Source: Culex pipiens pallens (Eukaryota > Arthropoda > Insecta > Diptera > Culicidae). From it: DNA of 64,000 bases. The stretch lies in the NCBI RefSeq assembly GCF_016801865.2, contig NC_068938.1:1674001-1738000 (forward strand), given 5' to 3'. Position 1 is the stretch's first letter; every line of letters begins with the position of its first letter. The position numbers and the translations under genes were made by a program. Positions 1 to 12,119 of the stretch are shown piece after piece. The notes beneath the pieces were generated by a model. The model saw only the letters and a list, made by a program, of their open reading frames with translations, was not told the DNA's origin and did not search any database.

Positions 1-1994
1 TTCGGAACACTTTTGTGATTATTTGTCAATAGCATGCCAAATGCAGCTTTTCTGTCGATCCTACTATTTTTAGGACCTATAATTGGACATTCTCTTGCTA
101 TTTCACTAGTAAAAGTCGTACTTTTTGAACAAAAAAAACTTCATTTCAAGACTATTTTATCTAGAGCAGCAAAACACTGCCTCCAAATTGCCTGTTCCAT
201 AATTGTGGGATGTTATTCTGCTTCCCACAATTTAACTGATATTTTCACAAAAAAAGTTATAAGACCATATATAAAACATAACTGAGCCTGAGTTTCGTTG
301 GTTTCAGTTCGTGAAGTCAATATTTTGTTAAAAAATATGTACTCATGGGGAGAACCAAAGTTTGTTTACATCAGTAAGAAAGAAGTGTTCCGAATTTGTG
401 GTTTTCAAGGGACAAAGTTTTTCTTCAAAAACTTGATATTAAAGTTAAAATTTGCAGTTGTTGAATACAGCATTGGAAAGATCGCAAGAAAAGCTTTCAA
501 ATGAAGATTAAAACGAATCATTAAGTTCAATTATCGATTTTCTATGATTTTTTCAACACTGGCCGATCTGTAAACTGTTCCGAATATGAGGGATGACTGC
601 ATTGCAATAAGCCCATGTATTAACTTTAGTTTTGACCTCACCATGCGTTTATGAGAAAAAAAATATACAGGTTTTTTTTTATTTTGTTAATTTCTATTGA
701 AGAATTTCAAACTGTGAATAAGTTTTGAAAAATAAGTTCATGTTTTGAAAAATGCAGATGTGTAATAATCCGCACGCTAAATTACAATTAGTACAGTTGG
801 TAGCCTTAGCATCACATATTTTTCATAATTTTTATTCTTGGCAAGGCTAACATTAGAAAAAGTGTGTTGGAACAATAATTCTAAAACAATAAAATATAGG
901 TTATTTACTACACATATATTAGAGAGGAAAAAATCTTTAATATTTTAAAAACTTGAAAATGACGTTGGTGCAGAAGTGCTTTATTTTTGGAAGTTTTGAT
1001 AAGCTTATCTTAAATCCAAAAATCAATTTACCAGGCTCACAAGTTGACAATTTGGTCCAAACAAATTGAAAAATCAAAATTGTTTAATCAAAATCTGATT
1101 CAACCAAGTTTACGGAACACTTGTTTGCAATGCCGAATAACTGGGAACAATTTCGTTCCAAGAAATTTATCTTCAGTCCATAGAAGTGATTTATTGATGT
1201 CTTGTCGTGTATAAATGACTCACATTTTTTGAAGCAATCGAACCGCCAAAAACACATTTTTCTCTCCAAGTGATTATGACTCTTGCAAACCACCACCAAA
1301 AAAAACGAATCCACCCCGCCGATGGCTCATCGGTGTGGTCCAACTAAGCCACTTGTCTAGCAATTTGGCGGCGGCCGCGATCTTTATTGTGGTTTTGGCG
1401 GCCTCACCGACGGTGGCGCGTCCTTTTCCGGGTGGTAAATAATTCAGACTTAACTGGCCACCTTGTAGTGTCTGGTCACGGCGCCGCCAAAAAATTGTCT
1501 TGTCTTCTTGTGGGAAGCGATTGGCTCATGTATAAATTAAGGCAAAGATATAACGTGGATTCCGCGAATTTTGGGGTAGAAGCAGCTTGTTTTCGAATGC
1601 CAAGCGTTTTAACGAGAAACGTTTTTTTTCGTTGATTGTTGAACGACTTTGCGGTTGAATTCAAATTGAATCATTACCAGCATGTGACGGTGGGAATATT
1701 TTTTTGGCTGAGTAAAGGAAGAAGATTATGTTAAACAAATGATGGCAGTTGCGTTATTCGTTATAAACCGATTACAGATTATAGAATTTATGGCAGTTTT
1801 TTGCAAATTTCAATAGCGCAAAAAAAAAACCATAACAAATTTACTGTCTTAAAAAGTAATAATAATTTTTTTAATGATTCAAAGCAAAAAAATATACCTG
1901 AAAATAAACAAAACTTTTGAAAAGACAAAGCAAATAAGGTAATGTGGAGTGTTTTGCAAATGATATTAATCGTTTCTTTCCATTTTATTTGCAG
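1..1994. other. Left flank / intron upstream of Ets65A copy 1
   Basis: No gene is recognised here. From about 610 onward the DNA aligns by eye with the stretch starting near 56600, so it is the intron preceding the 48-nt ETS-gene exon. Bases 1-600 have no counterpart there and carry two open frames (34-285 and 298-504, plus strand) that I cannot assign. The motif GTTCCGAAT near 388 and 577, and TTCGGAACA at base 1, suggest inverted ends of a transposable element. A GC-rich block at 1310-1640 is strongly conserved with 57895-58205. Confidence 0.5.
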
Positions 1995-4900
1995 AGCCAT
2001 ACCAACTGTTGAACGCTGCATCTCATCGTTTGGTAGCACAAGGTTAGTATTGGTCATTTAGGGTAATCAAACAAATTATTGTTTGACCCTTATTTACTTG
2101 TACTCAATATACGACAATCTCTTAACTTACCCTAAAATCCACAATCTCACAAATACAACATAATCCAACTTCCCCTTCCTCGTCAGCGCCATCACCATCG
2201 GTATTATTATTGTGAATCTCTCACCGTTTTTTCCCCTCTCTCTCAAATATCTGGTATTATTTCCTAGGTGGGCAGATCCAACTGTGGCAGTTTTTGCTCG
2301 AACTGCTCGCTGATTCGTCGAACGAGCGTTTCATCCACTGGGAGGGAACTGGCGGAGAGTTTAAGCTCACAGACCCGGACGAGGTGGCCCGGCGGTGGGG
2401 AGAGCGGAAGGCAAAGCCCAACATGAACTACGACAAGCTGAGCCGGGCGTTGAGGTGAGCTTTTTTACGTTTGCTTGTAATTCCTTTCTCTCTCGTGAAT
2501 AAAATTATGCTGCATTTAGGGGCGTTTGGGGTTTGAAAACTAAAAACTAAAAACTAAAAACTAAAAACTAAAAACTAAAAACTAAAAACTAAAAACTAAA
2601 AACTAAAAACTAAAAACTAAAAACTAAAAACTAAAAACTAAAAACTAAAAACTAAAAACTAAAAACTAAAAACTAAAAACTAAAAACTAAAAACTAAAAA
2701 CTCAAAACTAAAAACTAAAAACTAAAAACTAAAAACTAAAAACTAAAAACTAAAAACTAAAAACTAAAAACTAAAAACTAAAAACTAAAAACTAAAAACT
2801 AAAAACTAAAAACTAAAAACTAAAAACTAAAAGAGCAATTCCATGCCAAATAGGGAAACGGTTGTACCCGACCCTCTCCGATTTCAATGAAACTTTGTAG
2901 ACATGTCATCCTACCCTTATATAAGCCATTTTTGTGTATATGGAGCCAGTTCCACTCGATAATGACATTTGAGAAAGGCGTAAGTGTTTTAAATATTTTT
3001 GTAATTCGGAATTTAAATATTTCTGTATTTCGAAGCCGTTGCATCGTATCAAAAAGTGGTCAAAGACAAACTTGTAGGAAATTTGACGGGCTTTTCGATA
3101 AAAATACACTGAAAGAAAAAAACACCCAACTTTTATGAGATTTTTTGATTTCTAAGTTTAAAAGTCAAATCTGAGGGGGAGCCCACGATTTTTTTTCGTT
3201 CAAAATTTTTGTGAAGATAGCCTAAGATGTTACAAAAAGACTCACGAAAAATGCAGGATGGAGCAACTCACCTAAAAAAATACAAAAATCATTTACTGAA
3301 ACTGTTTTTTTGAAAAGTGCTCTAAACGTCAAAATTTTCAAAAACCGAATACGGGAATCGATTCTCCAGACAATTTTACATAAAAGTCTCCATATTGACC
3401 ATTGTCCTAAGTCCAATCCTTGTGAAGTTACAGCGGTTTTAAAAATAAAAAGTGTTGAAAATAGGTTTTTTGATGGTTTTTGGCAATTTCTATATGACAG
3501 ACTTGATTTTTCAGTCTCGTAAATATTTTTACCGGAAAGCTCGTCCAATTTCTCATAAGTTTGTCTTTGACCACATTTCAATTGGATGTATGGGCTTACA
3601 TATATAAGCTAATTTACTATCCAGGTTACTATACTACACTGAAAAAATATGATGTTTTCAGTTATGAGCAATGTAATTAGCTTATATCTGTAAGCTCATA
3701 CATCCAATTGAAATGTGGTCAAAGACAAACTTATGGGAAATTGGACGAGCTATCCGGTAAAAATATTTACGAGACTGAAAAATCAAGTCTGTCATATAGA
3801 AATTGCCAAAAACCATCAAAAAACCTATTTTTTCTACATTTTTATTTTTAAAACCGCTGTATCTTCACAAGGATTGGACTTAGGATAGTAGTCAATATGG
3901 AGACTTTTATGTTAAATTGTCTGGAGAATTGATTCCCGTATTTGGTTTTTGAAAATTTTGACGTTTAGAGCACTTTTCAAAAAAACAGTTTCAGTAAATG
4001 ATTTTTGTATTTTTTTAGGTGAGTTGCTCCATCCTGCATTTTTCGTGAGTCTTTTTGTAACATCTTAGGCTATCTTCACAAAAATTTTGAACGAAAAAAA
4101 ATCTTGGGCTCCCCCTCAAATTTGACTTATAAACTTAAAAATCAAAAAATCTCATAAAAGTTGGGTGTTTTTTTCTTTCAGTGTATTTTTATCGAAAAGC
4201 CCGTCAAATTTCCTACAAGTTTGTCTTTGACCACTTTTTGATACGATGCAACGGCTTCGAGATACAGAAATATTTAGATTCCGAATTACAAAAATATTTA
4301 AAACACTTACCTCCTTCTCAAATGTCATTATCGTGTGGAACTGGCTCCATATACACAAAAATGGCTTATATAAGCGTAGGATAACATGTCTACAAAGTTT
4401 CATTGAAATCGGAGAGGGTCGAGAAAAAAGTACCTAAAAAATTCCGGTTTGGGCTGGAATTGCTCAAAAACTAAAAACTAAAAACTAAAAACTAAAAACT
4501 AAAAACTAAAAACTAAAAACTAAAAACTAAAAACTAAAAACTAAAAACTAAAAACTAAAAACTAAAAACTAAAAACTTAAAAACTAAAAACTAAAAACTA
4601 AAAACTAAAAACTAAAAACTAAAAACTAAAAACTAAAAACTAAAAACTAAAAACTAAAAACTAAAAACTAAAAACTAAAAACTAAAAACTAAAAACTAAA
4701 AACTAAAAACTAAAAACTAAAAACTAAAAACTAAAAACTAAAAACTAAAAACTAAAAACTAAAAACTAAAAACTAAAAACTAAAAACTAAAAACTAAAAA
4801 CTAAAAACTAAAAACTAAAAACTAAAAACTAAAAACTAAAAACTAAAAACTAAAAACTAAAAACTAAAAACTAAAAACTAAAAACTAAAAACTAAAAACT

Positions 4901-7900
4901 AAAAACTAAAAACTAAAAACTAAAAACTAAAAACTAAAAACTAAAAACTAAAAACTAAAAACTAAAAACTAAAAACTAAAAACTAAAAACTAAAAACTAA
5001 AAACTAAAAACTAAAAACTAAAAACTAAAAACTAAAAACTAAAAACTAAAAACTAAAAACTAAAAACTAAAACTAAAAACTAAAAACTAAAAACTAAAAA
5101 CTAAAAACTAAAAACTAAAAACTAAAAACTAAAAACTAAAAACTAAAAACTAAAAACTAAAAACTAAAAACTAAAAACTAAAAACTAAAAACTAAAAACC
5201 TGGGTGCTGAAAAGACAGAATGCGTAACGTGATTTTCGAAAGCTCCTCACTGCTCCTCACTAATACAACAGCACTACAGCTGTAAACATAAACAAAGTAG
5301 AAGGCTATGTTCAAGCTCAAGCGTGACATATTTTTTGGTGCTGAAGTGAATTGATTTCAAACATTTTGGATCTGTTGATGTTGATGTTTTCAATGAAAAA
5401 TTAAGTGCATCCCACTTTTTTCTTCGTATACTAAACGATGGGCGGCCAAAAGAGGCCTTTTTTTGTTTTCCACGTGATGAAAAATTGTGTCAAAAGTGGG
5501 TGGAATTTCGGGAACCAGAAGAGCAACCGAATGGAAGTTCCGAGATTATGTATCTTTGATGTGCAGTGATAATACCGGAGTAAGAATATCCAATATTATT
5601 TGGCAGGTACCATTCATAGTTATTGATAATTCATCGCTAACATTTCAAAAAGTGTCATAAACATAGGTTTTGCGTGAGACATAGCGATTTTGAAATGTTA
5701 GCAACGAATCATGCCAATCTCGATTTCAACCCTCTTCTTAAGATGTTTTGACTGCGAATACCTTAATAGCTCGACGCCATCGACTTTTTTTATTCCTGAC
5801 AAAATAAATTATAGATCGATCACAATACTTGCCTCTTCTTGGTATTATTTTGCGAACAGTAAATTGGTTCCGCTTTGACAGTTCTAAATTGAGGCCGCTT
5901 TGCGGACAACTATTCTGCACCCAGCTAAAAACTAAAAACTAAAAACTTAAAACTAAAAACTAAAAACTAAAAACTAAAAACTAAAAACTAAAAACTAAAA
6001 ACTAAAAACTAAAAACTAAAAACTAAAAACTAAAAACTAAAAACTAAAAACTAAAAACTTAAAAACTAAAAACTAAAAACTAAAAACTAAAAACTAAAAA
6101 CTAAAAACTAAAAACTAAAAACTAAAAACTAAAAACTAAAAACTAAAAACTAAAAACTAAAAACTAAAAACTAAAAACTAAAAACTAAAAACTAAAAACT
6201 AAAAACTAAAAACTAAAAACTAAAAACTAAAAACTAAAAACTAAAAACTAAAAACTAAAAACTAAAAACTAAAAACTAAAAACTAAAAACTAAAAACTAA
6301 AAACTAAAAACTAAAAAAAGACAATGACCTACATGACAAAAAATAACCTAAATAAAAAAATAAAAAATAAATGACCAAAATGACTATACTACCCAAAATG
6401 ACCGAAATTACCAAAATAACCTAAAAAGTACCAAAATTCCCAAAATTACCGAAATGACCAAAATTACCAAAATTACCGAAACTACCAAAATTACCAAAAT
6501 GACTAAAATTACCAAAATGACCGAAATGATCAAAATTACCAATGTGTGTGTGTGTGGTCCAATCCAATACCCGCTAACCAGTAGCGAAATTATGGGAAAG
6601 TATAAATTGTATCAGACTTTGTATATGCCGAATGCTGATACAACATATCTCAGTCCCGGGTATTAGGTGGTGATAGCCCTCGCGCTGCTTCCAACGACCC
6701 ATTTCAGAATGGCAGAGATCCTAGCGGCCCAATTCCGAGGTCGTTGGGCATTGTCCGGCCCCGCCTTAACATAGAAGCAAGCACCAGACGGATCCTTGAT
6801 TTATCTTAAGGCTCCCAATCCCTTCAGGCAAATCAGGGATCAGAGCGTATTTAATATGAGAAGAATACAACATGTTTTATAACCTTTAGATGGCCGACTG
6901 GTTAGAGTCCCAGATCATCAATCCAAAGGTGTGAGTTCGAATTTCACCTGATTCTGTTTCGTTTTTGTTCATATTCAAAGTTCAAATTCTTGATTCCAAA
7001 TTTCAAAGGTACCGACCGGGATTTGATCCCAGAACCTTCTGCTTGTGAGGCAGAAGCCGTAACCATTAAGCCACGGAGCCGGTCAAAAATGATCAAAATT
7101 ACCAATGACCGAAAATTAAAATTATTGCATTACGTAGGAAAAAAAGCTCAAATAGAGCTAAGATTATTAGAAAAAATATTTTCAGCGAAAGCAGTGAAAA
7201 AAACATTTTTGGGAGTGAAATTTTAGGTAATTTGATTGAATTTGAGTTTTGACTTGACTGAATTTTGATTTTTCAATAAATTATAGATATTCCTTATTAA
7301 TTGAATTTTAAGAAGTTTCAATAACTCAATTCCCTTTCAAAGAGAAAATTTAAGTTTAATTGCAGGTAAAAAAAAAGTATTTTTTAAACATGTATTTTGT
7401 AGAATAGGCCTGAAAGTTAAAAAATAATGTTAAAATTACAAAAAAGACATGTACAAATATGAAAAAATGATCATAAAAAAGTCAACTTTTCCGTAAAATA
7501 AAAGGTGTTTAAAATGGCCTGAACACAGAAAAACATATTCAAGAAAATGAAACAAAAAATGCACATTCATGCGAGATTGCATAAACATTCATGATTTATG
7601 AAATCACGGATACAGTCATGCAACATCCCATTTACGACCTGTGCGTCACCGGTCAATCTTCTCACCCACTTTTCATCAACTGGTCCATAAACATAAAGTG
7701 ACCGTTAAAAGGAATGCAGAGCATGCTACGTTTGCGGCATTTCGCTTTGGGCGCCTTTTCGCGCGCGCATTGACCACGTGCTCTCTCCTCTCACACGCGC
7801 GTCGTACGGGATGCTGCAAATATGCGAAGAATGTCGAAAAGAAAGGTGAATCATCGCGATGTTATGTGTGTTTACGCAGATTTCTCGGAAAAAGAAGGCA

Positions 7901-8509
7901 AAAAGGGGCTCTCGAGAGCGAGCCTCCGTGGGAATGGCTTCATTCATGGATTTTTCATTCTCTCCATCTCCCTCTCTCTTCAGGTACTACTACGACAAGA
8001 ACATTATGACCAAGGTGCACGGCAAACGGTACGCGTACAAGTTTGACTTTCACGGGCTGATGGACGCTTGCCGGGCCCAGGCACAGCTGGCGGAACCGAC
8101 CGGCACCGGTTACCGATATTCACCCCACCATATCGATTCCTACGGCGCTGGTCCGTCCGAAAGCAGCAGCACGAGCCCCGCGAGAAGCTTCGGAACAACA
8201 TCCGGTGGTGCCGCGGCCAGCCCCGAGTCCGTAGGCTCGTCCGGGTCATCGACGGCGACGACGACAGCTACCTCGCACATTCCCACCGTCGTGGCCGGTT
8301 CCAGCAGCGGATCCGTGAGATCACCTATGCCGATGCTTCCCTCCTACTGGCCACCCTATCCGACCTACCACTCGATGTCAGCGTCGTCGTCGTTGGTCGT
8401 ACCTGGGCCGTCATCAGCTGTTACTGGTAATGTTGTTTCTGTCGTGACGACCTCGGCCATTCCAACGACGACGGCTAGCGCGAGCTCGTCGACGTCATTC
8501 AATCAGTGA
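1995..8509 (+). CDS. Ets65A: ETS-domain transcription factor, 3' exons only (copy 1)
   Basis: Three exons are visible: 1995-2042, 2268-2454 and 7984-8509. The first encodes EPYQLLNAASHRLVAQ, matching the DPYQ.LG..S.RLA segment just before the ETS domain in ERG/FLI1. The second and third encode a complete ETS winged helix, with GQIQLWQF at its start, recognition helix NMNYDKLSRALRYYY and ending FDFHG. The continuation LMDACRAQAQ is typical of Ets65A. A Ser/Thr/Ala-rich tail follows, ending FNQ then TGA. All junctions are AG/GT and phase 1 or 2 as in copy 2. No Pointed-domain or other start exon is visible upstream in the window, so this copy is 5'-incomplete here. ETS proteins bind GGAA/T cores in the nucleus. 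The ETS part differs from copy 2 only synonymously; the tail has several replacements. Confidence 0.85.
2530..2832. repeat. (AAAAACT)n satellite array 1
   Basis: About 42 near-perfect copies of the heptamer AAAAACT (TTTTTAG on the other strand) begin about 80 bases after the ETS exon donor. One unit reads CTCAAAA. An array sits at the same intron position in copy 2 (59140), so the repeat predates the duplication. Confidence 0.97.
2833..4466. mobile_element. 1.6-kb foldback element between AAAAACT arrays
   Basis: The left arm starts GAGCAATTCC (2833) and the right arm ends GGAATTGCTC (4457-4466). The arms, about 800 nt each, are near-perfect inverted repeats around a centre near 3640. For example, the segment at 2885-2965 reappears inverted at 4330-4410. 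All open frames inside occur in mirror-image pairs, so none is credible as a gene. The element interrupts, or is bounded by, the heptamer arrays on both sides. Confidence 0.9.
4468..5199. repeat. (AAAAACT)n satellite array 2
   Basis: This is the longest array, about 104 heptamers. It has only rare length variants: an extra T/A near 4576 and a short unit near 5070. Confidence 0.97.
5200..5925 (+). mobile_element. Inserted fragment carrying a partial THAP zinc-finger exon
   Basis: This unique segment lies between two AAAAACT arrays and is absent from copy 2. The frame 5437-5556 reads EAFFCFPRDEKLCQKWVEF, with the FP and W positions and helix spacing of a THAP (C2CH) DNA-binding domain as found in P-element transposases and THAP proteins. 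The first Cys pair and the later Cys-His pair are not present in this frame, so it is a fragment. An inverted repeat, GCTAACATTTCAAAAAGTG with its inverse at about 5636-5703, marks a small MITE within it. It is best read as a broken DNA-transposon or THAP-gene piece. Confidence 0.5.
5926..6317. repeat. (AAAAACT)n satellite array 3
   Basis: About 56 heptamers, with rare one-base variants at 5947 and 6060, ending where the degenerate ACC-repeat begins. Confidence 0.97.
6318..6545. repeat. Degenerate AAAATKACC-type tandem repeat
   Basis: Imperfect units such as AAAATTACC, AAAATGACC and GAAATGACC run for about 230 bases directly after the heptamer array. The same composite (heptamer array, then ACC repeat) is found at 59556-59840 in copy 2. 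Confidence 0.85.
6660..6860. mobile_element. Unassigned GC-richer repeat fragment
   Basis: This segment of markedly higher GC than its surroundings is absent from copy 2 and lies just upstream of two tRNA-like units. It looks like the tail of a non-LTR or SINE-type element. I cannot name the family. Confidence 0.35.
6885..6955 (+). mobile_element. tRNA-derived SINE head
   Basis: A pol III A-box-like TGGCCGACTGG (about 6891) and a B-box-like GAGTTCGAATT (about 6931) are spaced as in a tRNA. The arms do not form a clean cloverleaf, so this is a SINE or tRNA pseudogene rather than a tRNA gene. Confidence 0.55.
7005..7083 (-). mobile_element. tRNA-Val-like SINE head
   Basis: On the minus strand the sequence has A-box TGGCTTAATGG, a seven-base anticodon stem CTTCTGC/GCAGAAG around a CAC loop, and B-box-like GGGATCAAATCCC. 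The anticodon would be CAC (Val), but the T-arm deviates from the GGTTCGAATCC consensus. A tRNA-derived SINE in opposite orientation to the one just upstream fits best. Confidence 0.55.
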
Positions 8510-10300
8510 GTTATGGAGTGAGGGAATGTGTAACCTCAAAATACGCGATTGATGTTCCTGAATTTAATAACTAATAATTCATACAAGACAATTCAAACAC
8601 TCAGTGATTTTTGAGTGCATTCAGGAGCAGGAAATGGAATTTGATTTTCGTTTGTTTTTTTTAAATTATAATCCAAAGTTTGATTCCCCGAAAGGTTCCA
8701 TCAAACTTGGAATAAATTCGGATAGTCGAGTGTGAACTGTATATTTCCACAATCAAAAGGTAATTAAATTATGGAGATTCATTTCATTGTTTTATTCCAA
8801 ATTTTAAAAAATCTTAAATTTTCACTGATGATAAAAGAACAAAGATCAAGATTGTAAGTCCGTACTCGATTATTCGAATCCCCGATTATCCGATGATTCG
8901 ATTATCCGAAGTTGAATTATCCGACATGTTTAACAGTTCAGTTCATGGATCTAAGGATTTTTTTTCTCAAAATTTATTTTCCCTAAAAGACCACCCAGCT
9001 AGCAAAATCTAAACTTAGACATAACGTCATGATTCGAATTCCCGGACGCTTCGAAACCCGGACACCTCATCTTGTTTTATCAATTATTTGGATATAAGTT
9101 CGCATTATGAACGTCAAAACTGAGTTATTTGATGAATTCTAACATCAACTTTCATTTAAAGTTTGTTTGAACGCTGTAGTCAATGCCAAACAATAAAATA
9201 AAATAATAAGTTTACCAAAAATGTGAAACATTTCACTGAAATATTTCATAGGCGTCCGAGGCTCCGGGAGGGCAACGCAGAAATTTATGGTTTTGATTTC
9301 CTTAAATTTTAGCAAATTTTTATATAAAATATCGATTGTTTTGATGTTAACAGCTTATTTCTGGAGTTTTTTTTAAAGAATCCAATAAAACAAATTTTCA
9401 GTTTTTGCTTTTTGGGTGTTTTTTAATACCCCTGACTCAAGGCGGTTTTAAAAACACCCAAAAAGCAAAAACTAGAAATTTGGTTTATTGGACCCTTTCA
9501 AAAAAAAAATCCAGATTTGAGATCTAAAGAATGCCATTCACTAACATTTCAGTCCAAATTTGTGCGATTCATAAGCAAAATCGAGTGTCCGGAATTCGAA
9601 GGAAAAGTGTACGGTTTTCGAATCAGCTTTTATTAGTGTCCGGGATTGAAAGCACAACAAGTCATTTTAATTTTAAATGTCTGACGAAAAATTGTTAGAA
9701 AAGACATATTTTGCATGCATTCTCTTAAAACTAACTATTTATACTGTTTATACTCCAACTTATTAAATGATTTTTTGCCAGCTATAACAAAAATGATATG
9801 CTACTTAGTGTCCGGATTTCGAATCATGACGTTATGTATCTCCCTGTAAGGGCTAATGAATTGATCTCAGTTGAAAGGTTCTCCAAATCTCTGAATTGCA
9901 AATGTAACATCCTGGAGCAGAACTGTTAAACTCTAATAAACACTAATTGAACTGAATTAACAGTTCAGTATACCAATGCGACACTTTGGATAGTCTAGTA
10001 CGGACTAAAAAGGATAGTAAATAATAGCATAATTATTTTTTTTTGAATTCGTATAAATTTTACCAATTTTTTAAACAATTATCAAAACAATTTGTTTTAT
10101 GGATCACCTAAAATAAAATAATAAAATTCCTTTCAAAAAGTGTAAATTGCAAAAACTCTTGAAACTCGTTGCAAAACTTGTTTTTTTTTCAGCACTCGTC
10201 GTATTATCCAACGAGGTTTACCGATGCACGGCTAAAAAAAATATTCTTTTTGTAACTTGTTGCATAAACTACCATTTAAGATGAACTATAAAGACATTTT
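8510..10300. other. 3' flank of Ets65A copy 1 with repeat debris
   Basis: Bases 8510-8860 match 62629-62900 in copy 2. After that the sequence is extra DNA without a recognisable gene. It contains degenerate copies of the GATTATCCGAA MITE family (about 8860-8930) and a hairpin at about 9405-9480 whose arms read GGGTGTTTTT and AAAAACACCC around CCCCTGACTCAAGGCGG. Two more copies of that hairpin lie at 32285-32350 and 37040-37105. Confidence 0.5.
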
Positions 10301-10305
10301 TACCA

Positions 10306-11105
10306 ATTTTGCCTTCCTCACTGAGGTAAGGCTATAATCCTGCTCTAAAAATAAACTTTTTATTAAAAGCTCGAAAACCCACCTTCATGTATACATATCG
10401 ACTCGGAATCGAAAACTGAACAAATGTCTGTGTGTGTGTGTGTGTATGTGTGTGTGTATGTGTGTGTATGTGTGTGTATGTGTGTGTGTATGTGTGTGTG
10501 TATGTATGTATGTGACCAAAATTCTCACTGAGTTTTCTCAGCACTGGCTAAACCGATTTTGACCAAACCAGTTGCATTCGACTTGGTTTAGGGTCCCATA
10601 CATCGCTATTGAATTGTTTGAAGTTTCGATAAGTAGTTCAAAAGTTATGTATAAAAATGTGTTTTCACATATATCCGGATCTCATTTATATGCATGTAAA
10701 CGATGTCCGGATCCATCATCCGACCCATCGTTGGTTAGGCAATTGAAAGACCTTTCCAACGAGTCCACAACATTGAAGATCTGGCAACCCTGTCTCAAGT
10801 TATGACCACTTAAGTGATATATTTGTACTTTTTTGAAGCCGGATCTCACTTAAATGTATGTAAACGATGTCCGGATCCATCATCCGACCCATCGTTGGTT
10901 AGGCAAATGAAAGACCTTTCCAACGAGTCCACAACATTGAAGATCTGGCAACCCTGTATCGAGTTATTACCACTTAAGTTATATCTATGTACTTATTTTT
11001 CTGGATCTAAAAAAAATAGTTGAAGTATGTGTCCAAACCGCTCATATTACCCATTGTTGGCAAAAAGTGAGGAAGGCATTAACCACATAGGTGGATTAAG
11101 TTAGT
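10306..11105. mobile_element. TGCCTTCCTC-type element with (TG)n and internal duplication
   Basis: The element starts TTTTGCCTTCCTCACTGAGG and ends with GTGAGGAAGGCA followed by GTGGATTAAG, giving imperfect inverted ends. It contains a (TG/TATG)n microsatellite at 10425-10512. It also contains a direct duplication of about 140 bases (10675-10805 and 10842-10970) sharing GATGTCCGGATCCATCATCC. It is absent from copy 2, so it inserted after the copies separated. A related element spans about 50185-51235. Confidence 0.7.
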
Positions 11106-12119
11106 TTTTGCTTTTGTTTCACCAAGATTTTGTGTCACCAAGGTGCGTGAATGATGATTTTTACCGAATTCGTTATTCATTTTTAATTTTAAATTGACTT
11201 CCAAATAATAAAACATTCAAGTAGAAGCAGAGAAAGCTTCAAGAATTTTTTTTTGTCTTTTGTTCTTTATCAAACAAGATTGTCACAAATTCAATAAATT
11301 TCCGCATTTTTCAACCATATTTTACATTTATGAAGTTCGAAAGCAAATCTTATTATATTTATATATGATTTGTTTTCAGAATAATTTTATCAAATAAACA
11401 TCAATAAGTATTGAGTTGTAATACGAATATTGTTTATGCGAAAATGTAAAATGACAAAAGTTTTTTCTGTTCTTACACAGGAAATCTTGTGAAATTTTCC
11501 AAAACAATAAAAACACTCGCTTTTAATAAAGTTGAAATTCTTTATAGCTTTTCATTTAAAGATTTGCCGAATTTTTGAATCGCAGACAAAACACTATTCA
11601 AAATGTTTCATATATTATCACAATACACAATGTAAAATTCTTTGAAATCTATGAACTTTTTTTCAATGAAAAATTTGGTTCAGATAATGTTTTCAGCTTG
11701 TTATTTCAATTAAAAATTTATGACTTTTATGTTGTTTTTATTTCAATACAAATTGAGAATTTAGAACCAAAATTAGCAAATTCCATTTTCTGCCCTGTAA
11801 TGTAACTCTCATAGCTCAATGAAATGTAGCTGTGAAATTCATTACTGTTAAGTAAGGTAAGATCAAAAAATGGTCCTCATAGATGCTCACTCGTTCGTTT
11901 CTGTTAACTTTCTTAAATGTTTCAATTACGCATTTATTTTTTGTTTCACATTTAGCATTTAAGGCAATATTGACATAATACGTAAACGTACAATAAAATC
12001 TGTACACTAAAAATCATGACAATTACAAACAATTTGAAAATAAATATACTGTTTCATTTCTCGTTCCCAAAATATCACACCGAAACGAAAAAAAAAAAAA
12101 AAAAAAAAAAAAAACGGGT

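Noticed and set aside
2530..2832. Telomeric repeat
   Set aside because: The unit TTTTTAG is not the insect TTAGG repeat and the arrays are internal to an intron.
7859..7983. Upstream extension of the second ETS exon frame
   Set aside because: The frame is open upstream by chance. The TTCAG acceptor at 7983 and the ETS alignment (R then YYYDKN) fix the exon start.
8507..8515. Splice donor CA/GTGAGT at the end of the ETS tail
   Set aside because: The TGA is preserved in both copies and no convincing downstream exon was found. Kept as a stop, though a donor cannot be ruled out.
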